Source: Methylobacterium jeotgali
Lineage (GTDB): Bacteria; Pseudomonadota; Alphaproteobacteria; Rhizobiales; Beijerinckiaceae
Direction: 5' to 3'
Assembly (NCBI RefSeq): GCF_022179345.1
Contig: NZ_BPQR01000001.1
Coordinates: forward strand, 62,001-126,000
DNA length: 64,000 nt
The notes below the pieces were generated by a model. That model ran no database searches and was not told the origin of the DNA. It saw nothing but the letters and a program-made list of their open reading frames with translations. The translations under genes and the position numbers were made by a program. Numbering within the stretch: position 1 is the first letter of the stretch; each line of letters starts with the position of its first letter. Of the stretch, positions 26,203 through 34,539 are shown one piece after another.

Positions 26203-26856
26203 ATGCCGCACGACCTGCGATTCGGCCCCGATCCGGCCGGGCTCCATCCCCTCGCCGGCCATCCGCGGACGGTGTTCATCCGCAATCTCGACCTGCCGGA
26301 GAACGTCGAGGTCGGCGCGTACAGCTACTACGACGACCCGGCCGGGCCGCAGGCCTTCCTCGACAGCATCCTCTATCACTTCGCCTTCCTCGGCGACCGC
26401 CTGCGCATCGGCCGCTTCTGCGCCATCGCGGCCGGCACGCGATTCCTGATGAACGGCGGCAACCACCGGCTCGACGCGCCCTCGACCTACCCGTTCCCGA
26501 TCTTCGGCGGCGCCTGGGCGCAAGCCTACGAGATCGAGGGCAAGTTCCCAAACCGGGGCGACACGGTGATCGGCAACGATGTCTGGCTCGGCTATGGCAG
26601 CACGATCATGCCGGGCGTGACGGTCGGCGACGGTGCGGTGGTCGCCGCGATGTCGGTCGTCACCCGTGACGTGCCGCCCTACGCGATCGTCGCCGGAAAC
26701 CCGGCCCGCGTGGTGCGCCTGCGCTTCCCGGAGCCCGACGTCGCACGCCTCCGGCGGATCGCCTGGTGGAACTGGGACGCGGAGCGCATCACCCGGCATC
26801 TCCGGGCGATCGGCGACGGGGACGTCGACGCCCTGGAGGCCGCCGCCTCAGCGTGA
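26203..26856 (+). CDS. Type-B (Vat-like) xenobiotic acetyltransferase, hexapeptide-repeat family
   Basis: 217 residues from the ATG at 26203 (GAAGG 8 bases upstream); an ATG at 26182 would add 7 residues. The left-handed beta-helix is visible as hexapeptide text ([31 protein letters not shown]), with the catalytic His expected at H88 in [11 protein letters not shown] and the loop [10 protein letters not shown]. The family (CatB/Vat) O-acetylates chloramphenicol, streptogramins or other hydroxyl groups using acetyl-CoA. Chromosomal copies in environmental alphaproteobacteria are common and often not tied to resistance, so resistance must not be assumed. Monocistronic. Confidence 0.88.
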   Translation: MPHDLRFGPDPAGLHPLAGHPRTVFIRNLDLPENVEVGAYSYYDDPAGPQAFLDSILYHFAFLGDRLRIGRFCAIAAGTRFLMNGGNHRLDAPSTYPFPIFGGAWAQAYEIEGKFPNRGDTVIGNDVWLGYGSTIMPGVTVGDGAVVAAMSVVTRDVPPYAIVAGNPARVVRLRFPEPDVARLRRIAWWNWDAERITRHLRAIGDGDVDALEAAASA

Positions 26857-27003
26857 GACGGCCGAGGCATAGGAGACGACCGGCGGCGTCAGCGGCACGG
26901 CCCGGTCCGTCATGACCACAGCCAGCACCCAGGCGGCGACGAAGGCGACGAACAAGACCTCGCGGATCGTGAGCCGGGGACGGGGGGCCTTGAGTGGGGA
27001 CAC
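26848..27003 (-). CDS. small single-span membrane protein, 51 aa (probable)
   Basis: A short frame starting at GTG 27001-27003 encodes 51 residues with one clear membrane helix ([16 protein letters not shown]), a basic N-terminus ([12 protein letters not shown]) and a short polar tail. Its stop overlaps the last 9 bases of the convergent acetyltransferase gene. No convincing ribosome binding site lies next to the GTG; an AAGGAGG occurs 27 bases upstream with no start codon near it, so the true start is uncertain. Composition (basic, then helix, then tail) is protein-like rather than random high-GC frame. Family not recognised. Confidence 0.4.
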   Translation of the reverse strand: MSPLKAPRPRLTIREVLFVAFVAAWVLAVVMTDRAVPLTPPVVSYASAVSR

Positions 27004-27094
27004 GGGTGCGCTGCCGTTGAGTGAAGCTCCCCTCCTTCTGCAGCGCGACTGTTTCCCGATTATGTGGGAAAAATACCCACTTCATTCAGGCCAT

Positions 27095-27130
27095 AAAAAA
27101 CGGGCGCCGTCTCTGCGGAAACGGCGCCCG
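27095..27130 (-). terminator. Rho-independent terminator downstream of asd
   Basis: Minus strand: CGGGCGCCGT (27121-27130) pairs perfectly with ACGGCGCCCG (27101-27110), with a 10-base loop and a run of six T (27095-27100). It lies 28 bases after the asd stop, so it ends that transcript. Confidence 0.85.
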
Positions 27131-27157
27131 ATCGATGGTCGGCGATGCGGCCCAGAT

Positions 27158-28192
27158 TCAGGCCGCCGCGCTGCGCTTCTTGAGAAGGCCGCGGTTCACG
27201 AGCACCTCGGCGATCTGGACCGTGTTGAGGGCGGCGCCCTTGCGCAGGTTGTCCGAGACGCACCAGAAGTTGAGGCCGTTCTCGACGGTCGCGTCCTCGC
27301 GGATGCGCGAGATGTAGGTGGCATCCTCGCCCGCCGCCTCGTGGGGGGTGACGTAGCCGCCATTCTCGCGCTTATCGACCACCAGGATGCCCGGTGCCGC
27401 GCGCAGGATCGCGGTCGCCTCCTCGGGGGTGATCGGCCGCTCGAACTCGACGTTGACCGCCTCGGCGTGCCCGATGAAGACCGGCACGCGCACGGCGGTG
27501 GCCGTGAGCTTGATCTTCGGGTCGAGCATCTTCTTGGTCTCGGCGACCATCTTCCACTCTTCCTTCGTGTAGCCATCCTCCATGAACACGTCGATGTGGG
27601 GGATGACGTTGAAGGCGATGCGCTTGGTGAACTTCTCGACCTTGACGTCGCCGGCGGTGAACACCGAGCGGGTCTGGTTGAAGAGCTCGTCCATGGCGTC
27701 CTTGCCGGCGCCGGAGACCGACTGGTAGGTCGCGACGACCACGCGCTTAATGGTCGCGGCCTCGTGCAGTGGCTTCAGGGCGACCACGAGCTGCGCCGTC
27801 GAGCAGTTCGGGTTGGCGATGATGTTCTTCTTCGAGAAGCCGGCGATGGCGTCGGCGTTCACCTCGGGCACGATCAGCGGCACGTCGGAATCGTAGCGGA
27901 AGGCCGACGAGTTATCGATGACGACGCAGCCCTGCTGGCCGATCCGCGGCGACCACTCCTTCGAGGTCTCGCCGCCCGCCGACATCAGGCAGATGTCCGT
28001 GTCCGAGAAGTCGTACGTGTCGAGGGCTTTGACCTTGAGGATCTTGTCGCCGAACGAGACCTCCTGGCCCTGGCTGCGGCGCGAGGCCAGCGCCACGACC
28101 TCGTCGGCCGGGAAGGCGCGCTCGGCCAGAATGTCGAGCATCTCGCGGCCCACGTTGCCCGTGGCGCCGACGACGGCGACCTTGTAACCCAT
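27158..28192 (-). CDS. asd: aspartate-semialdehyde dehydrogenase
   Basis: 344 residues from the ATG at 28190-28192 (GGAG 7 bases upstream); the frame is open far upstream but that part is not protein-like. The enzyme reduces aspartyl phosphate to aspartate semialdehyde, the branch point to Lys/DAP, Thr and Met. The NADP site is VAVVGATGNVGREML at the N-terminus, the catalytic Cys is C130 in NIIANPNCSTAQL, and the C-terminal substrate region has VPVFIGHAEAVNVEF. It is followed by a strong terminator and is probably monocistronic. Confidence 0.97.
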   Translation of the reverse strand: MGYKVAVVGATGNVGREMLDILAERAFPADEVVALASRRSQGQEVSFGDKILKVKALDTYDFSDTDICLMSAGGETSKEWSPRIGQQGCVVIDNSSAFRYDSDVPLIVPEVNADAIAGFSKKNIIANPNCSTAQLVVALKPLHEAATIKRVVVATYQSVSGAGKDAMDELFNQTRSVFTAGDVKVEKFTKRIAFNVIPHIDVFMEDGYTKEEWKMVAETKKMLDPKIKLTATAVRVPVFIGHAEAVNVEFERPITPEEATAILRAAPGILVVDKRENGGYVTPHEAAGEDATYISRIREDATVENGLNFWCVSDNLRKGAALNTVQIAEVLVNRGLLKKRSAAA

Positions 28193-28457
28193 CTCGAAAC
28201 TCCGCTTCCTCGGCGCCGAAGCGGCGCCGTCTCCGGCGCGCGCGGCCCTCTCGCCGCTCGCGCAGGTCCCGGACGGCGGCCATCGCGGGCGCGGGCGCCG
28301 GGGCGCGGAGCAAGAGCGCCGCGGGAGGCCGCTGTCAAGGGCGCGGGACGCGGGGCCGATCGGCGGCAACGCATCGGTAACCGCTCGGAAGGGAACGCCG
28401 TGCGAGACTATCCGCCTGCGCGAGCCCGAGGCTCGCCGAAGAGCGGACATCGGCTTC

Positions 28458-29249
28458 ATGGCGCGATGGACAGAGCAGGAACGCGAAGACGGCGCCTCTT
28501 GCGGCGGCGAGGACGGCCGCACGCCTCCGGCGGCAACGAACTCCGGTCTTCGCGCCAGCCTGCGCATCCTCGCCGCCGCGCTCGTCCTCGGCCTCAGCCT
28601 GCTCGCCCGGGAGACGCTGCGCGCGCATCCGCCCGTGGCCGGCGGGGGCTCCCTGTCCGTCGCCCTGGCGCCGGGCGCTCCTGACGCACCCGGCCCCGCC
28701 GAAGCTCCGACCGGCCTGCGGCTCAAGCTCGAAGAGCCCGACTCGACGGGGGCGCTACCCCGCACCGCGCTGCCGGTCTCCGGCGAGACGAGACTTTCGG
28801 AGGGCGCCTTCGAGACCGTGGAGAGCGCGCACGCGCTGGTCGCGTTGAGCGAGTCGCAAGAGGAGGGGAGCCGCAGCCTGTTCGTGACCCTGGCCCGCCG
28901 GGCCGCGGACGGGCCGGGACTCGCGGTCACGCGAACCGGCGAGCGCGGCCTCGTCCAGACGAAGTTCGGCGCCGTCGAGACGTTGGAAGCCACGCTCGTC
29001 GGCGGCATCGGCCGCGTCTGCACGGGCTTCGCCGCGGCCGATCCCCGGCCGGTACGGATCGAGGGCTGGCTCTGCGCGCCGCTCGGCCGGCCGCCGGAGC
29101 CGCAGGCGCTCGCCTGCCTGCTCGACCGCCTCACGCTGGCCGGTCCGGCCTCCGCCGACACGGCGGCCCTGTTCCGCGTGGCAGAGAGTCGGCGCGACCC
29201 GCGCTGCCGTGCGGTGACGAGCGATGTGCGGACGCGCACGAAGAATTGA
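28458..29249 (+). CDS. hypothetical membrane-anchored or secreted protein, 263 aa
   Basis: 263 residues. A charged, Gly-rich N-terminus (~33 residues) precedes one hydrophobic segment (SLRILAAALVLGLSLLAR), so the C-terminal ~210 residues are probably periplasmic. That part is Ala/Leu/Glu-rich and holds four Cys (GRVCTGF, WLCAP, LACLLD, PRCRAVT), enough for two disulphides. The text resembles alphaproteobacterial anchored proteins of unknown role. It is divergent from asd across a 265-base GC-rich gap in which I see no promoter or structured element. No domain recognised; the start could be a later codon. Confidence 0.65.
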   Translation: MARWTEQEREDGASCGGEDGRTPPAATNSGLRASLRILAAALVLGLSLLARETLRAHPPVAGGGSLSVALAPGAPDAPGPAEAPTGLRLKLEEPDSTGALPRTALPVSGETRLSEGAFETVESAHALVALSESQEEGSRSLFVTLARRAADGPGLAVTRTGERGLVQTKFGAVETLEATLVGGIGRVCTGFAAADPRPVRIEGWLCAPLGRPPEPQALACLLDRLTLAGPASADTAALFRVAESRRDPRCRAVTSDVRTRTKN

Positions 29250-29389
29250 GGCTTCTTTATGGCTCTGCGCCAAGCAGGGCCGTATGACAGGGAACTACGG
29301 CCGCGCTGGAACGTCATCTCCGCAAGACACGGCAGATCGTTAAGCGGTCCGTGCCAGGTTCGTTTCGGCTTCAAACTCCAGGTGCATCC

Positions 29390-29800
29390 ATGCGCTCTCG
29401 TTCGATCGCCCTCATGGGCGCCCTCGCCGTCATCGGCATCGGTCTCGGCACCGCGGCCGAGGCGCAGACCCGCTACGTTCCCGGCGGCTACTACCGGGTG
29501 AGCCAGCCGCTCCCCATCCGCATCCGCCCGCGCAGCTGGCTCGACGCCGGCAACGTCGTGGAGCCGAATAGCGGCGCCGTCGGCAACCCGGCGACGAACC
29601 CGCGCTTCATCGCCGCCGCGAACCTCAACTCGCCGCCCTACGGCCGCAACGACCTGTTCGGTGCCGGCAGCCTGCCCGATCCGATCACCAACGGCCCGTT
29701 CATCGGCGCCCGCTCCAGCGCGATCCGCAACGTCGACTTCTCGGCGGTGGACGTGATCGACCCGACTTCGTACCGCGCCCGCTACGGCGCGCCGTACTAG
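29390..29800 (+). CDS. hypothetical secreted protein, 136 aa
   Basis: 136 residues from the ATG at 29390. A classic Sec signal peptide (MRSRSIALMGALAVIGIG then an AEA-Q-type cleavage site near residue 25) is followed by a small polar, Pro/Tyr/Asn-rich domain (YVPGGYYRV, RPRSWLDAG, NSPPYGRND). It therefore acts in the periplasm or outside. I do not recognise the family. It is followed closely by a terminator hairpin and converges on leuB. Confidence 0.75.
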   Translation: MRSRSIALMGALAVIGIGLGTAAEAQTRYVPGGYYRVSQPLPIRIRPRSWLDAGNVVEPNSGAVGNPATNPRFIAAANLNSPPYGRNDLFGAGSLPDPITNGPFIGARSSAIRNVDFSAVDVIDPTSYRARYGAPY

Positions 29801-29823
29801 GTTCGCCCGAACCTCGAACGAAG

Positions 29824-29860
29824 AAGGGCGCCGGCCTCGCAGCCGGCGCCCTTTCTCTTT
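29824..29860 (+). terminator. Rho-independent terminator, shared by convergent genes
   Basis: A 12-bp perfect inverted repeat (AAGGGCGCCGGC at 29824-29835 with GCCGGCGCCCTT at 29842-29853) has a six-base loop and is followed by TCTCTTT on the plus strand. On the minus strand the T-run is weaker (CTTCTTCGTT), so it works best for the secreted-protein gene but may also slow leuB transcripts. Confidence 0.8.
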
Positions 29861-29875
29861 GAGCGCCGCCGCCCC

Positions 29876-30997
29876 TCAGCCGATGCGGGACTTGAGCGCG
29901 GCGACCACCGCCTCGCCCATGCCCTTGGTGCCGAGCACCTTCGAATCCTCCGAGGCGATGTCGCGGGTGCGGGCGCCGCCGGCCAGCGCGTCGGTGATGG
30001 CGCCGTCGACGAGGTCCGCCGCCTCGCCGAGGCCGAACGAGTAGCGCAGGCACATGGCGAGCGAGCCGATCATGGCGAGCGGGTTCGCCGCATCCTTGCC
30101 GGCGATGTCGGGGGCCGAACCGTGCACCGGCTCGTAGAGGGCGGCGCGGGTGCCGTCGGCGCCGACCTCGCCGAGCGAGGCCGAGGGCAGCATCCCGAGC
30201 GAGCCGGTGAGCATGGAGGCGGCGTCCGACAGGATGTCGCCGAAAAGGTTGTCGGTCACCAGCACGTCGTACTGCTTGGGGCGCCGCACGAGCTGCATGG
30301 CGCAGTTGTCGGCGAGCACGTGCTCCAGCTCCACGTCGGCGTACTCGGCGGCGTGGAGCTGCGTGACGACCTCCTTCCAGAGGACGCCCGACTTCATGAC
30401 GTTGTTCTTCTCGACCGAGGCGACGCGGTTGCCGCGCTTCCGCGCCAGGTCGAAGGCGACGCGGGCGATCCGGTCGATCTCGCCCGTGGTGTAGACCTGC
30501 GTGTCCACGGCCCGCTTCGAGCCGTCGGGCAGGGTGGTGATCTCCTTCGGCTCGCCGAAGTAGACGCCGCCGGTGAGCTCGCGCACGATCATGATGTCGA
30601 GGCCCTCGACCAGCTCGCGCTTGAGGGCGGAGGCATCGGCGAGCGCCGGGTAGCACAGGGCCGGGCGGAGATTGGCGAAGAGCAACAGATCCTTGCGCAA
30701 GCGCAGCAGGCCGGCCTCCGGGCGGTTCTCGTAGGCGACGCCGGTCCATTTCGGGCCGCCGACCGCGCCAAGCAGGATGGCGTCGGCGGCGCGCGCCCGA
30801 GCCAGCGTCGCGTCGGCGAGCGGCACGCCGTGCGCGTCCACCGCGGCGCCGCCGACGAGGTCCGTCTCGGTCTCGAAGGAGGCGAGTCCCGCCTCGCCGA
30901 GCACGGCGACCACGCGCTCGACCTCGGCCATGACCTCGGGGCCGATGCCGTCGCCGGGCAGGAGCAGGAGCTTGTAGGTGGTCATGGCGTCACTCAT
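29876..30997 (-). CDS. leuB: 3-isopropylmalate dehydrogenase
   Basis: 373 residues (369 if begun at the ATG at 30985, where most homologues start). LeuB oxidises and decarboxylates 3-isopropylmalate in leucine synthesis with NAD+. Seen: [16 protein letters not shown] at the N-terminus, [14 protein letters not shown], the metal/substrate site [14 protein letters not shown] and the NAD-type [15 protein letters not shown] with a GGARTRDIA end. Length is normal. No leuCD lies in the window. A terminator lies just beyond its stop. Divergent or other partners: none evident. Confidence 0.97.
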   Translation of the reverse strand: MSDAMTTYKLLLLPGDGIGPEVMAEVERVVAVLGEAGLASFETETDLVGGAAVDAHGVPLADATLARARAADAILLGAVGGPKWTGVAYENRPEAGLLRLRKDLLLFANLRPALCYPALADASALKRELVEGLDIMIVRELTGGVYFGEPKEITTLPDGSKRAVDTQVYTTGEIDRIARVAFDLARKRGNRVASVEKNNVMKSGVLWKEVVTQLHAAEYADVELEHVLADNCAMQLVRRPKQYDVLVTDNLFGDILSDAASMLTGSLGMLPSASLGEVGADGTRAALYEPVHGSAPDIAGKDAANPLAMIGSLAMCLRYSFGLGEAADLVDGAITDALAGGARTRDIASEDSKVLGTKGMGEAVVAALKSRIG

Positions 30998-31080
30998 GGT
31001 CTTGTCGCGATCCTATCGCGGCAGGGCTCTATCGGCGGGGGACCGGCCTTGGCAAGGCGCGGCGCACCATGGTCCCGGCC

Positions 31081-31479
31081 TCAGTCCAGGCATAGGCGGA
31101 AATAGGCCTGCCGGATCCGCTTCTTCTCCTCGAAGCCCGGCGTGCGGGGGTTCATAAGCTCGGGTCCTTCCGGGACGCGGCCGAAGCTGCGCGCCGCGAG
31201 ATCGGCGACGAAGCCGCGCTCGCCCATTTAGAGTCCGTCCCGGTTCTTGAAGCCGACCGAGCCGCAGATGGCCGAGCCCTCGCTCCGGCGCAGCTCGGTG
31301 ATCTTGGCGTCCGGACGGGCGAGATGCTGCCTGACGAGTTCCAGCACGGTCTCGGTGTTCGCCTTTCCGATGGCCTTGTCGGAGCCGTCATCGATCGTCC
31401 GCGCGAGAGACAACCGGTGCGCGCAGAATGCACAGTAATGGCCGGCGACGGAGCGCCTCAAACCGCTTATCGGAGGCAT
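31081..31479 (-). pseudogene. Small hypothetical protein gene broken by an in-frame stop
   Basis: Two short frames on the minus strand (31228-31479, 83 codons, and 31081-31227, 48 codons) share one reading frame and are separated only by a TAA at 31228-31230, directly followed by ATG. Joined, they read LARPDAKITELRR... ICGSVGFKNRDGL-stop-MGERGFVADLA. From memory this matches small proteobacterial proteins with the pattern DPDSA...CG.VNAKNSFGGYxGFRxFV, where the stop sits at the conserved Tyr. A single base change (TAC or TAT to TAA) would explain it. The AGGAGG-like sequence lies 15 or more bases before the first ATG, so the start is also uncertain. Confidence 0.5.
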
Positions 31480-31632
31480 ATATTACGATCGTTACTCCCT
31501 CCTGCTCGTGCACTCTGTATGAGTAAATACGATATATAAACAAGCTTTCTTGAGTTCATTGAAAAGTCTACAATCCTATCACTCAAACAAACTACGGCAA
31601 AGACGATCCTTTTCGATCCAGAGACGACTCGG

Positions 31633-31795
31633 AAATGAAAAAGGCGCGCCGCAGAACGACGCGCCAAGTTGAGGTGTCACACCTGGCGCAGGGGGTTTAC
31701 CTGGACCCAGTGACGCCGAATACCTTACGTCCTTGCCCGGACAATGCAATCTCAGATTGCTCATCATCCCCGCACGCGATGCCGCATGGAGAGGC
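31633..31795 (-). ncRNA. Candidate structured small RNA or dispersed palindromic element
   Basis: Read on the minus strand: hairpin 1 (GCAAT-CTGAG-ATTGC, 31746-31760), a linker, a long hairpin 2 (31673-31717) with an 8-bp outer stem GGCGUCAC/GUGACACC (one G-U) and inner CUGG/CCAG and CAGG/CCUG stems, then a GGCGCG/CGCGCC stem followed by five T (31638-31665). This order, ending in a terminator, is typical of a small transcript. It lies 70 bases after the ispA stop, so it could instead be the 3' UTR of that mRNA or a repeated element. Promoter not identified. Confidence 0.35.
31638..31665 (-). terminator. Probable Rho-independent terminator downstream of ispA
   Basis: Minus strand: a 6-bp perfect GGCGCG/CGCGCC stem (31660-31665 with 31643-31648), an 11-base loop and a T5 run (31638-31642). 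It lies about 200 bases after the prenyltransferase stop, so it ends either that mRNA or the small RNA candidate. Confidence 0.6.
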
Positions 31796-31862
31796 ACGGC
31801 GCGCCGCCTGCCGGTGACGGCCGTTCCGAGCTCGATCGAGCCGTCGGATCGGCCCGCGGCTC

Positions 31863-32825
31863 TCAGGTCTTGCGGGCCACGGTGAAGCGGGCGGCCTGAC
31901 GCAGGGTCTCGGCGCGCTCGCTCCAGCGGGAGACCGCCTCCTCGCAGACGCCGACGAGGCGGTCGCACTCGGCGCGGGCGCCTTCGAGGCCGAGCCTGTC
32001 GACGAGGGTCGCCTTGCCGGCGTCCTTGTCCTTGCCGGTTGCCTTGCCCATCGCCTCGGGCGAGGCCTCGCGGTCGAGGATATCGTCGGCGATCTGGAAG
32101 GCCTGACCCAGCGCAAGGCCGTAGCGCAGCAGCGCGGCCCGCTCGTCTGGGGTGGCGCGGCCGACGATGGCGCCGGCCTCCACGGAGAAGGCGAGGATGG
32201 CGCCGGTCTTCATCGCCTGCATGCGCAGGGTATCCTCGACGTCGAGGGAGACCGCCCCGAAGCGGCCCTCCGCGGCGAGGTCGAGGAGCTGGCCGCCGAC
32301 CATGCCGCCGAGCCCGGAGGAGCGGGCGAGGCCGAGCACGACCGCGGCGCGCACCTCCGCGTCCGTCTGCCACTGCGGGTCGGCGGCGATCTCGAAGGCG
32401 AGCGTCTGGAGCGCGTCCCCGACGAGGATGGCGGTCGCCTCGTCATAGGCCTTGTGGACGGTGGGCTTGCCGCGGCGCATGTCGTCGTTGTCCATCGCCG
32501 GCATGTCGTCGTGGACGAGGGAGTAGCAGTGGACGAGCTCGATGGCCGCGCCCGCCGCGAGCGCCCCGGCCTCGGGGCCGCCGAGCATCCGGGCGGTCTC
32601 CACGGCGAGGAACGGCCGCAGGCGCTTGCCGCCGCCGAGCACCGCGTGGCGCATGGCCTCCATCAGCCGCTCGGGCCGGGCGATCTCGCCGGGCCCGACC
32701 TTCGGCCCCAGCCGCTCGACCAGGAAGCGCTCGACGGTGTCGGCCACCGCTGCAAGCTTGTGGGAAAAGGCGTCGCCGGCCGCATCCGCCTTGACCGGAG
32801 CGGGGGAAGCTTGCGTTGAGGTCAT
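31863..32825 (-). CDS. ispA: farnesyl diphosphate synthase type polyprenyl synthetase
   Basis: 320 residues. The enzyme condenses IPP with DMAPP/GPP to make farnesyl diphosphate (or geranylgeranyl diphosphate in some members). Both Asp-rich motifs are intact: DDMPAMDNDD from D106 (FARM, with two residues inserted between the Asp pairs as in bacterial IspA) and ADDILD at 246-251. The Arg cluster GGGKRLRPFL and YGLALGQAFQ are also present. The start at ATG 32823-32825 fits homologues. No dxs gene is adjacent. Chain length (C15 versus C20) cannot be fixed from the residues alone. Confidence 0.9.
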   Translation of the reverse strand: MTSTQASPAPVKADAAGDAFSHKLAAVADTVERFLVERLGPKVGPGEIARPERLMEAMRHAVLGGGKRLRPFLAVETARMLGGPEAGALAAGAAIELVHCYSLVHDDMPAMDNDDMRRGKPTVHKAYDEATAILVGDALQTLAFEIAADPQWQTDAEVRAAVVLGLARSSGLGGMVGGQLLDLAAEGRFGAVSLDVEDTLRMQAMKTGAILAFSVEAGAIVGRATPDERAALLRYGLALGQAFQIADDILDREASPEAMGKATGKDKDAGKATLVDRLGLEGARAECDRLVGVCEEAVSRWSERAETLRQAARFTVARKT

Positions 32826-32886
32826 GGGGGAGGCCCTGGTCGCGGAAGCCTGCAGAAGGCTCTGGGGGAGACGCCGTCGGGTGAGG

Positions 32887-33639
32887 ATGGGAGCGCCGTT
32901 GAGGGAGGACGACGCCGGTCAGGCGCTCCGGCGGGTCGGGACGCCGAGGGACGCGCGGCCGCGGAAGAGCCTCGCGCGGCGGCTCGCCGCCCTGATGCTC
33001 GTGCTTCCCATCGGCCTGATCGTCCTCACGCTGGCGCTCGCGCTCGTCTATAGCGCAGTGAGCCCGCCCTCAACCCTGATGCTCGGGCGCTGGCTGACGC
33101 TGAAGGGTGTGGACTACCGGCCGGTGCCGCTCTCCGAGATCTCGCCGAACCTCGTCCAGGCGGTGATCGCCTCCGAGGACCAGCGCTACTGCCTGCACGG
33201 CGGCGTCGACTGGAGCGCGCTGCGGGACGTGGTCGACGACGAGGACGGCCCGTCGCGCGGCGCCTCGACCCTGCCGATGCAGACGGTGAAGAACGTCTTC
33301 CTGTGGCCGGGCCGGTCCTACCTGCGCAAGGCGCTGGAGATCCCGCTGGCGCTGCTCACCGACGCGGTCTGGGGCAAGCGCCGGGGCATCGAGATCTATC
33401 TCAACGTCGCCGAGTGGGGGGAGGGGGTGTTCGGGGCCGAGGCCGCCGCCCGCCACTGGTTTGGAAAGGACGCCCGTTCCCTGACCCGCGGCGAGGCGGC
33501 GCTGCTCGCCGCCATCCTGCCGAACCCGATCGAGCGCAGCGCCGGCCGGCCGTCGCGGGGAGTGAGGACGCGGGCGGCGCGCATCCAGTCGATGATGGGC
33601 GGCCTCGGGGGCCTGCTCGGCTGCGTCCAGGCGCGGTAG
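32887..33639 (+). CDS. mtgA: monofunctional peptidoglycan transglycosylase
   Basis: 250 residues from the ATG at 32887; the GTG at 32881 and an ATG at 32824 in frame are alternatives. A basic cytoplasmic leader, one membrane helix (residues ~31-55, RRLAALMLVLPIGLIVLTLA) and a GT51 domain follow. The catalytic Glu is E97 in AVIASEDQRYCLHGGVDW, and the second family motif is GASTLPMQTVKN. There is no transpeptidase domain, so it polymerises glycan strands from lipid II only. It is divergent from ispA with 61 bases between starts. Confidence 0.93.
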   Translation: MGAPLREDDAGQALRRVGTPRDARPRKSLARRLAALMLVLPIGLIVLTLALALVYSAVSPPSTLMLGRWLTLKGVDYRPVPLSEISPNLVQAVIASEDQRYCLHGGVDWSALRDVVDDEDGPSRGASTLPMQTVKNVFLWPGRSYLRKALEIPLALLTDAVWGKRRGIEIYLNVAEWGEGVFGAEAAARHWFGKDARSLTRGEAALLAAILPNPIERSAGRPSRGVRTRAARIQSMMGGLGGLLGCVQAR

Positions 33640-33702
33640 CGAAGCGCGGACGCCTCGCGTAGAACCGCCGCGCCGGCCGAAGGGATGCCGGCGGGGGACG
33701 GC

Positions 33703-34368
33703 ATGAGCGACGAGCGGACCTTCGAGCTGACCCTGGAGCGGATCGCGCTGATCCGGCGCATGGTCGTCGCCTGGGACGGCACCGAATCCGGCGCGCCGAT
33801 CGTCCATCCGGACGCGCCCTACGGCAGCACCGACCGGGACGGCGACATCTCCAACGTCACTGGGGACGACGACGGCGCCGACGAGGAGCACAGGGCGCTG
33901 GGCGACGCGCTCGCCGTCTTCCTCGAGCATGCCAGGCTGAAGCCGGGCCGCTACCAGTACCACAACCCCCTGGCGAAGCTCGAGCCGTCGGACGTGGGCG
34001 ACGTCTTCCGGGACGGTGCCACCGGCGAGACGCCCGCCCACATCACCTTCGACGTGACGGAGGAGCACCTGAGGCTGCTGCCGGCGCTGAGCCTGCGCTG
34101 GGACGACGAGTACGACGTGCCCGGCGTCGACCCGAAGCGGCCCTACGGCGCCATGACCTGGTACACGGTCGAGATGGCCGTCCGGCTCGGCGAGGCCCCG
34201 CCCAAGGACGAGACCGGCCGCGCCATCATGAGCGACGCCGAGGAGGCGCGCCTGGAGCGCCTCCACCGGGAGATGCAGCCGGCGATGCAGATCTTCCTGC
34301 GCTACGCCGATCTCGGGCCGGGCCTCTACCGCCAGCCGGAGGGCACGATCGGCTGGGAGCCGGCCTGA
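33703..34368 (+). CDS. hypothetical protein with two tandem related domains, 221 aa
   Basis: 221 residues from the ATG at 33703 (an ATG at 33685 is also possible). Two halves show the same pattern: APYGSTDRDGDIS...ALAVFLEHARLKPGRY (first) and RPYGAMTWYTVEMA...AMQIFLRYADLGPGLY (second). This points to an internal duplication of a ~105-residue unit with a [KR/DA]PYG start and an L..[LF]..A.L.PG.Y end. The protein is acidic, cytosolic, and lacks a signal or helix. The fold is not recognised. It follows mtgA by about 60 bases on the same strand, and might be cotranscribed. Confidence 0.7.
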   Translation: MSDERTFELTLERIALIRRMVVAWDGTESGAPIVHPDAPYGSTDRDGDISNVTGDDDGADEEHRALGDALAVFLEHARLKPGRYQYHNPLAKLEPSDVGDVFRDGATGETPAHITFDVTEEHLRLLPALSLRWDDEYDVPGVDPKRPYGAMTWYTVEMAVRLGEAPPKDETGRAIMSDAEEARLERLHREMQPAMQIFLRYADLGPGLYRQPEGTIGWEPA

Positions 34369-34539
34369 GGCTCGGCGTTGACGCTCCGGCCGGCGTCGCG
34401 CTAGCAGGAGGGACGCGGAGCAAGCCGCGCCCGGGCCCGCGGGAAGGGTTGAGCCCACTTGCCTTCGTGATCCGATCGACCGGACCCTTTCGTGCAGCCG
34501 GACTGCGGGCCTTCGGCGTCTCTGCACGGAGGCTCCCTG

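Larger units (their letters stand above)
31480..31862. other. 383-base intergenic region, AT-rich in its left half
   Basis: The left part (31495-31640) is strikingly AT-rich next to >70% GC genes, with TATATA-like text, and must hold the promoter of the broken gene. The right part carries a set of inverted repeats read on the minus strand (31638-31760, described separately). A 60-codon plus-strand frame (31635-31817) and a 30-codon minus-strand frame near 31470-31560 (MNSRKLVYISYLLIQSARA) are present, but neither has coding character beyond chance; the second looks signal-peptide-like. Confidence 0.6.

Noticed and set aside
26203..26856. Type-B acetyltransferase as an acquired antibiotic resistance gene
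   Set aside because: There are no mobile elements, integron parts or other resistance genes around it, and chromosomal members are common in environmental bacteria.
27064..27080. GTGGG-aaaaata-CCCAC inverted repeat upstream of the small membrane ORF
   Set aside because: Short, with no T-run and no clear position relative to a promoter; could be chance.
28193..28457. 265-base gap between asd and the next gene considered for a small gene or RNA
   Set aside because: Uniformly GC-rich; I find no terminator, clear promoter, or convincing frame.
31635..31817. 60-codon plus-strand frame in the AT-rich region
   Set aside because: It lies across the hairpins of the candidate RNA, has no ribosome site and no homology I recognise.
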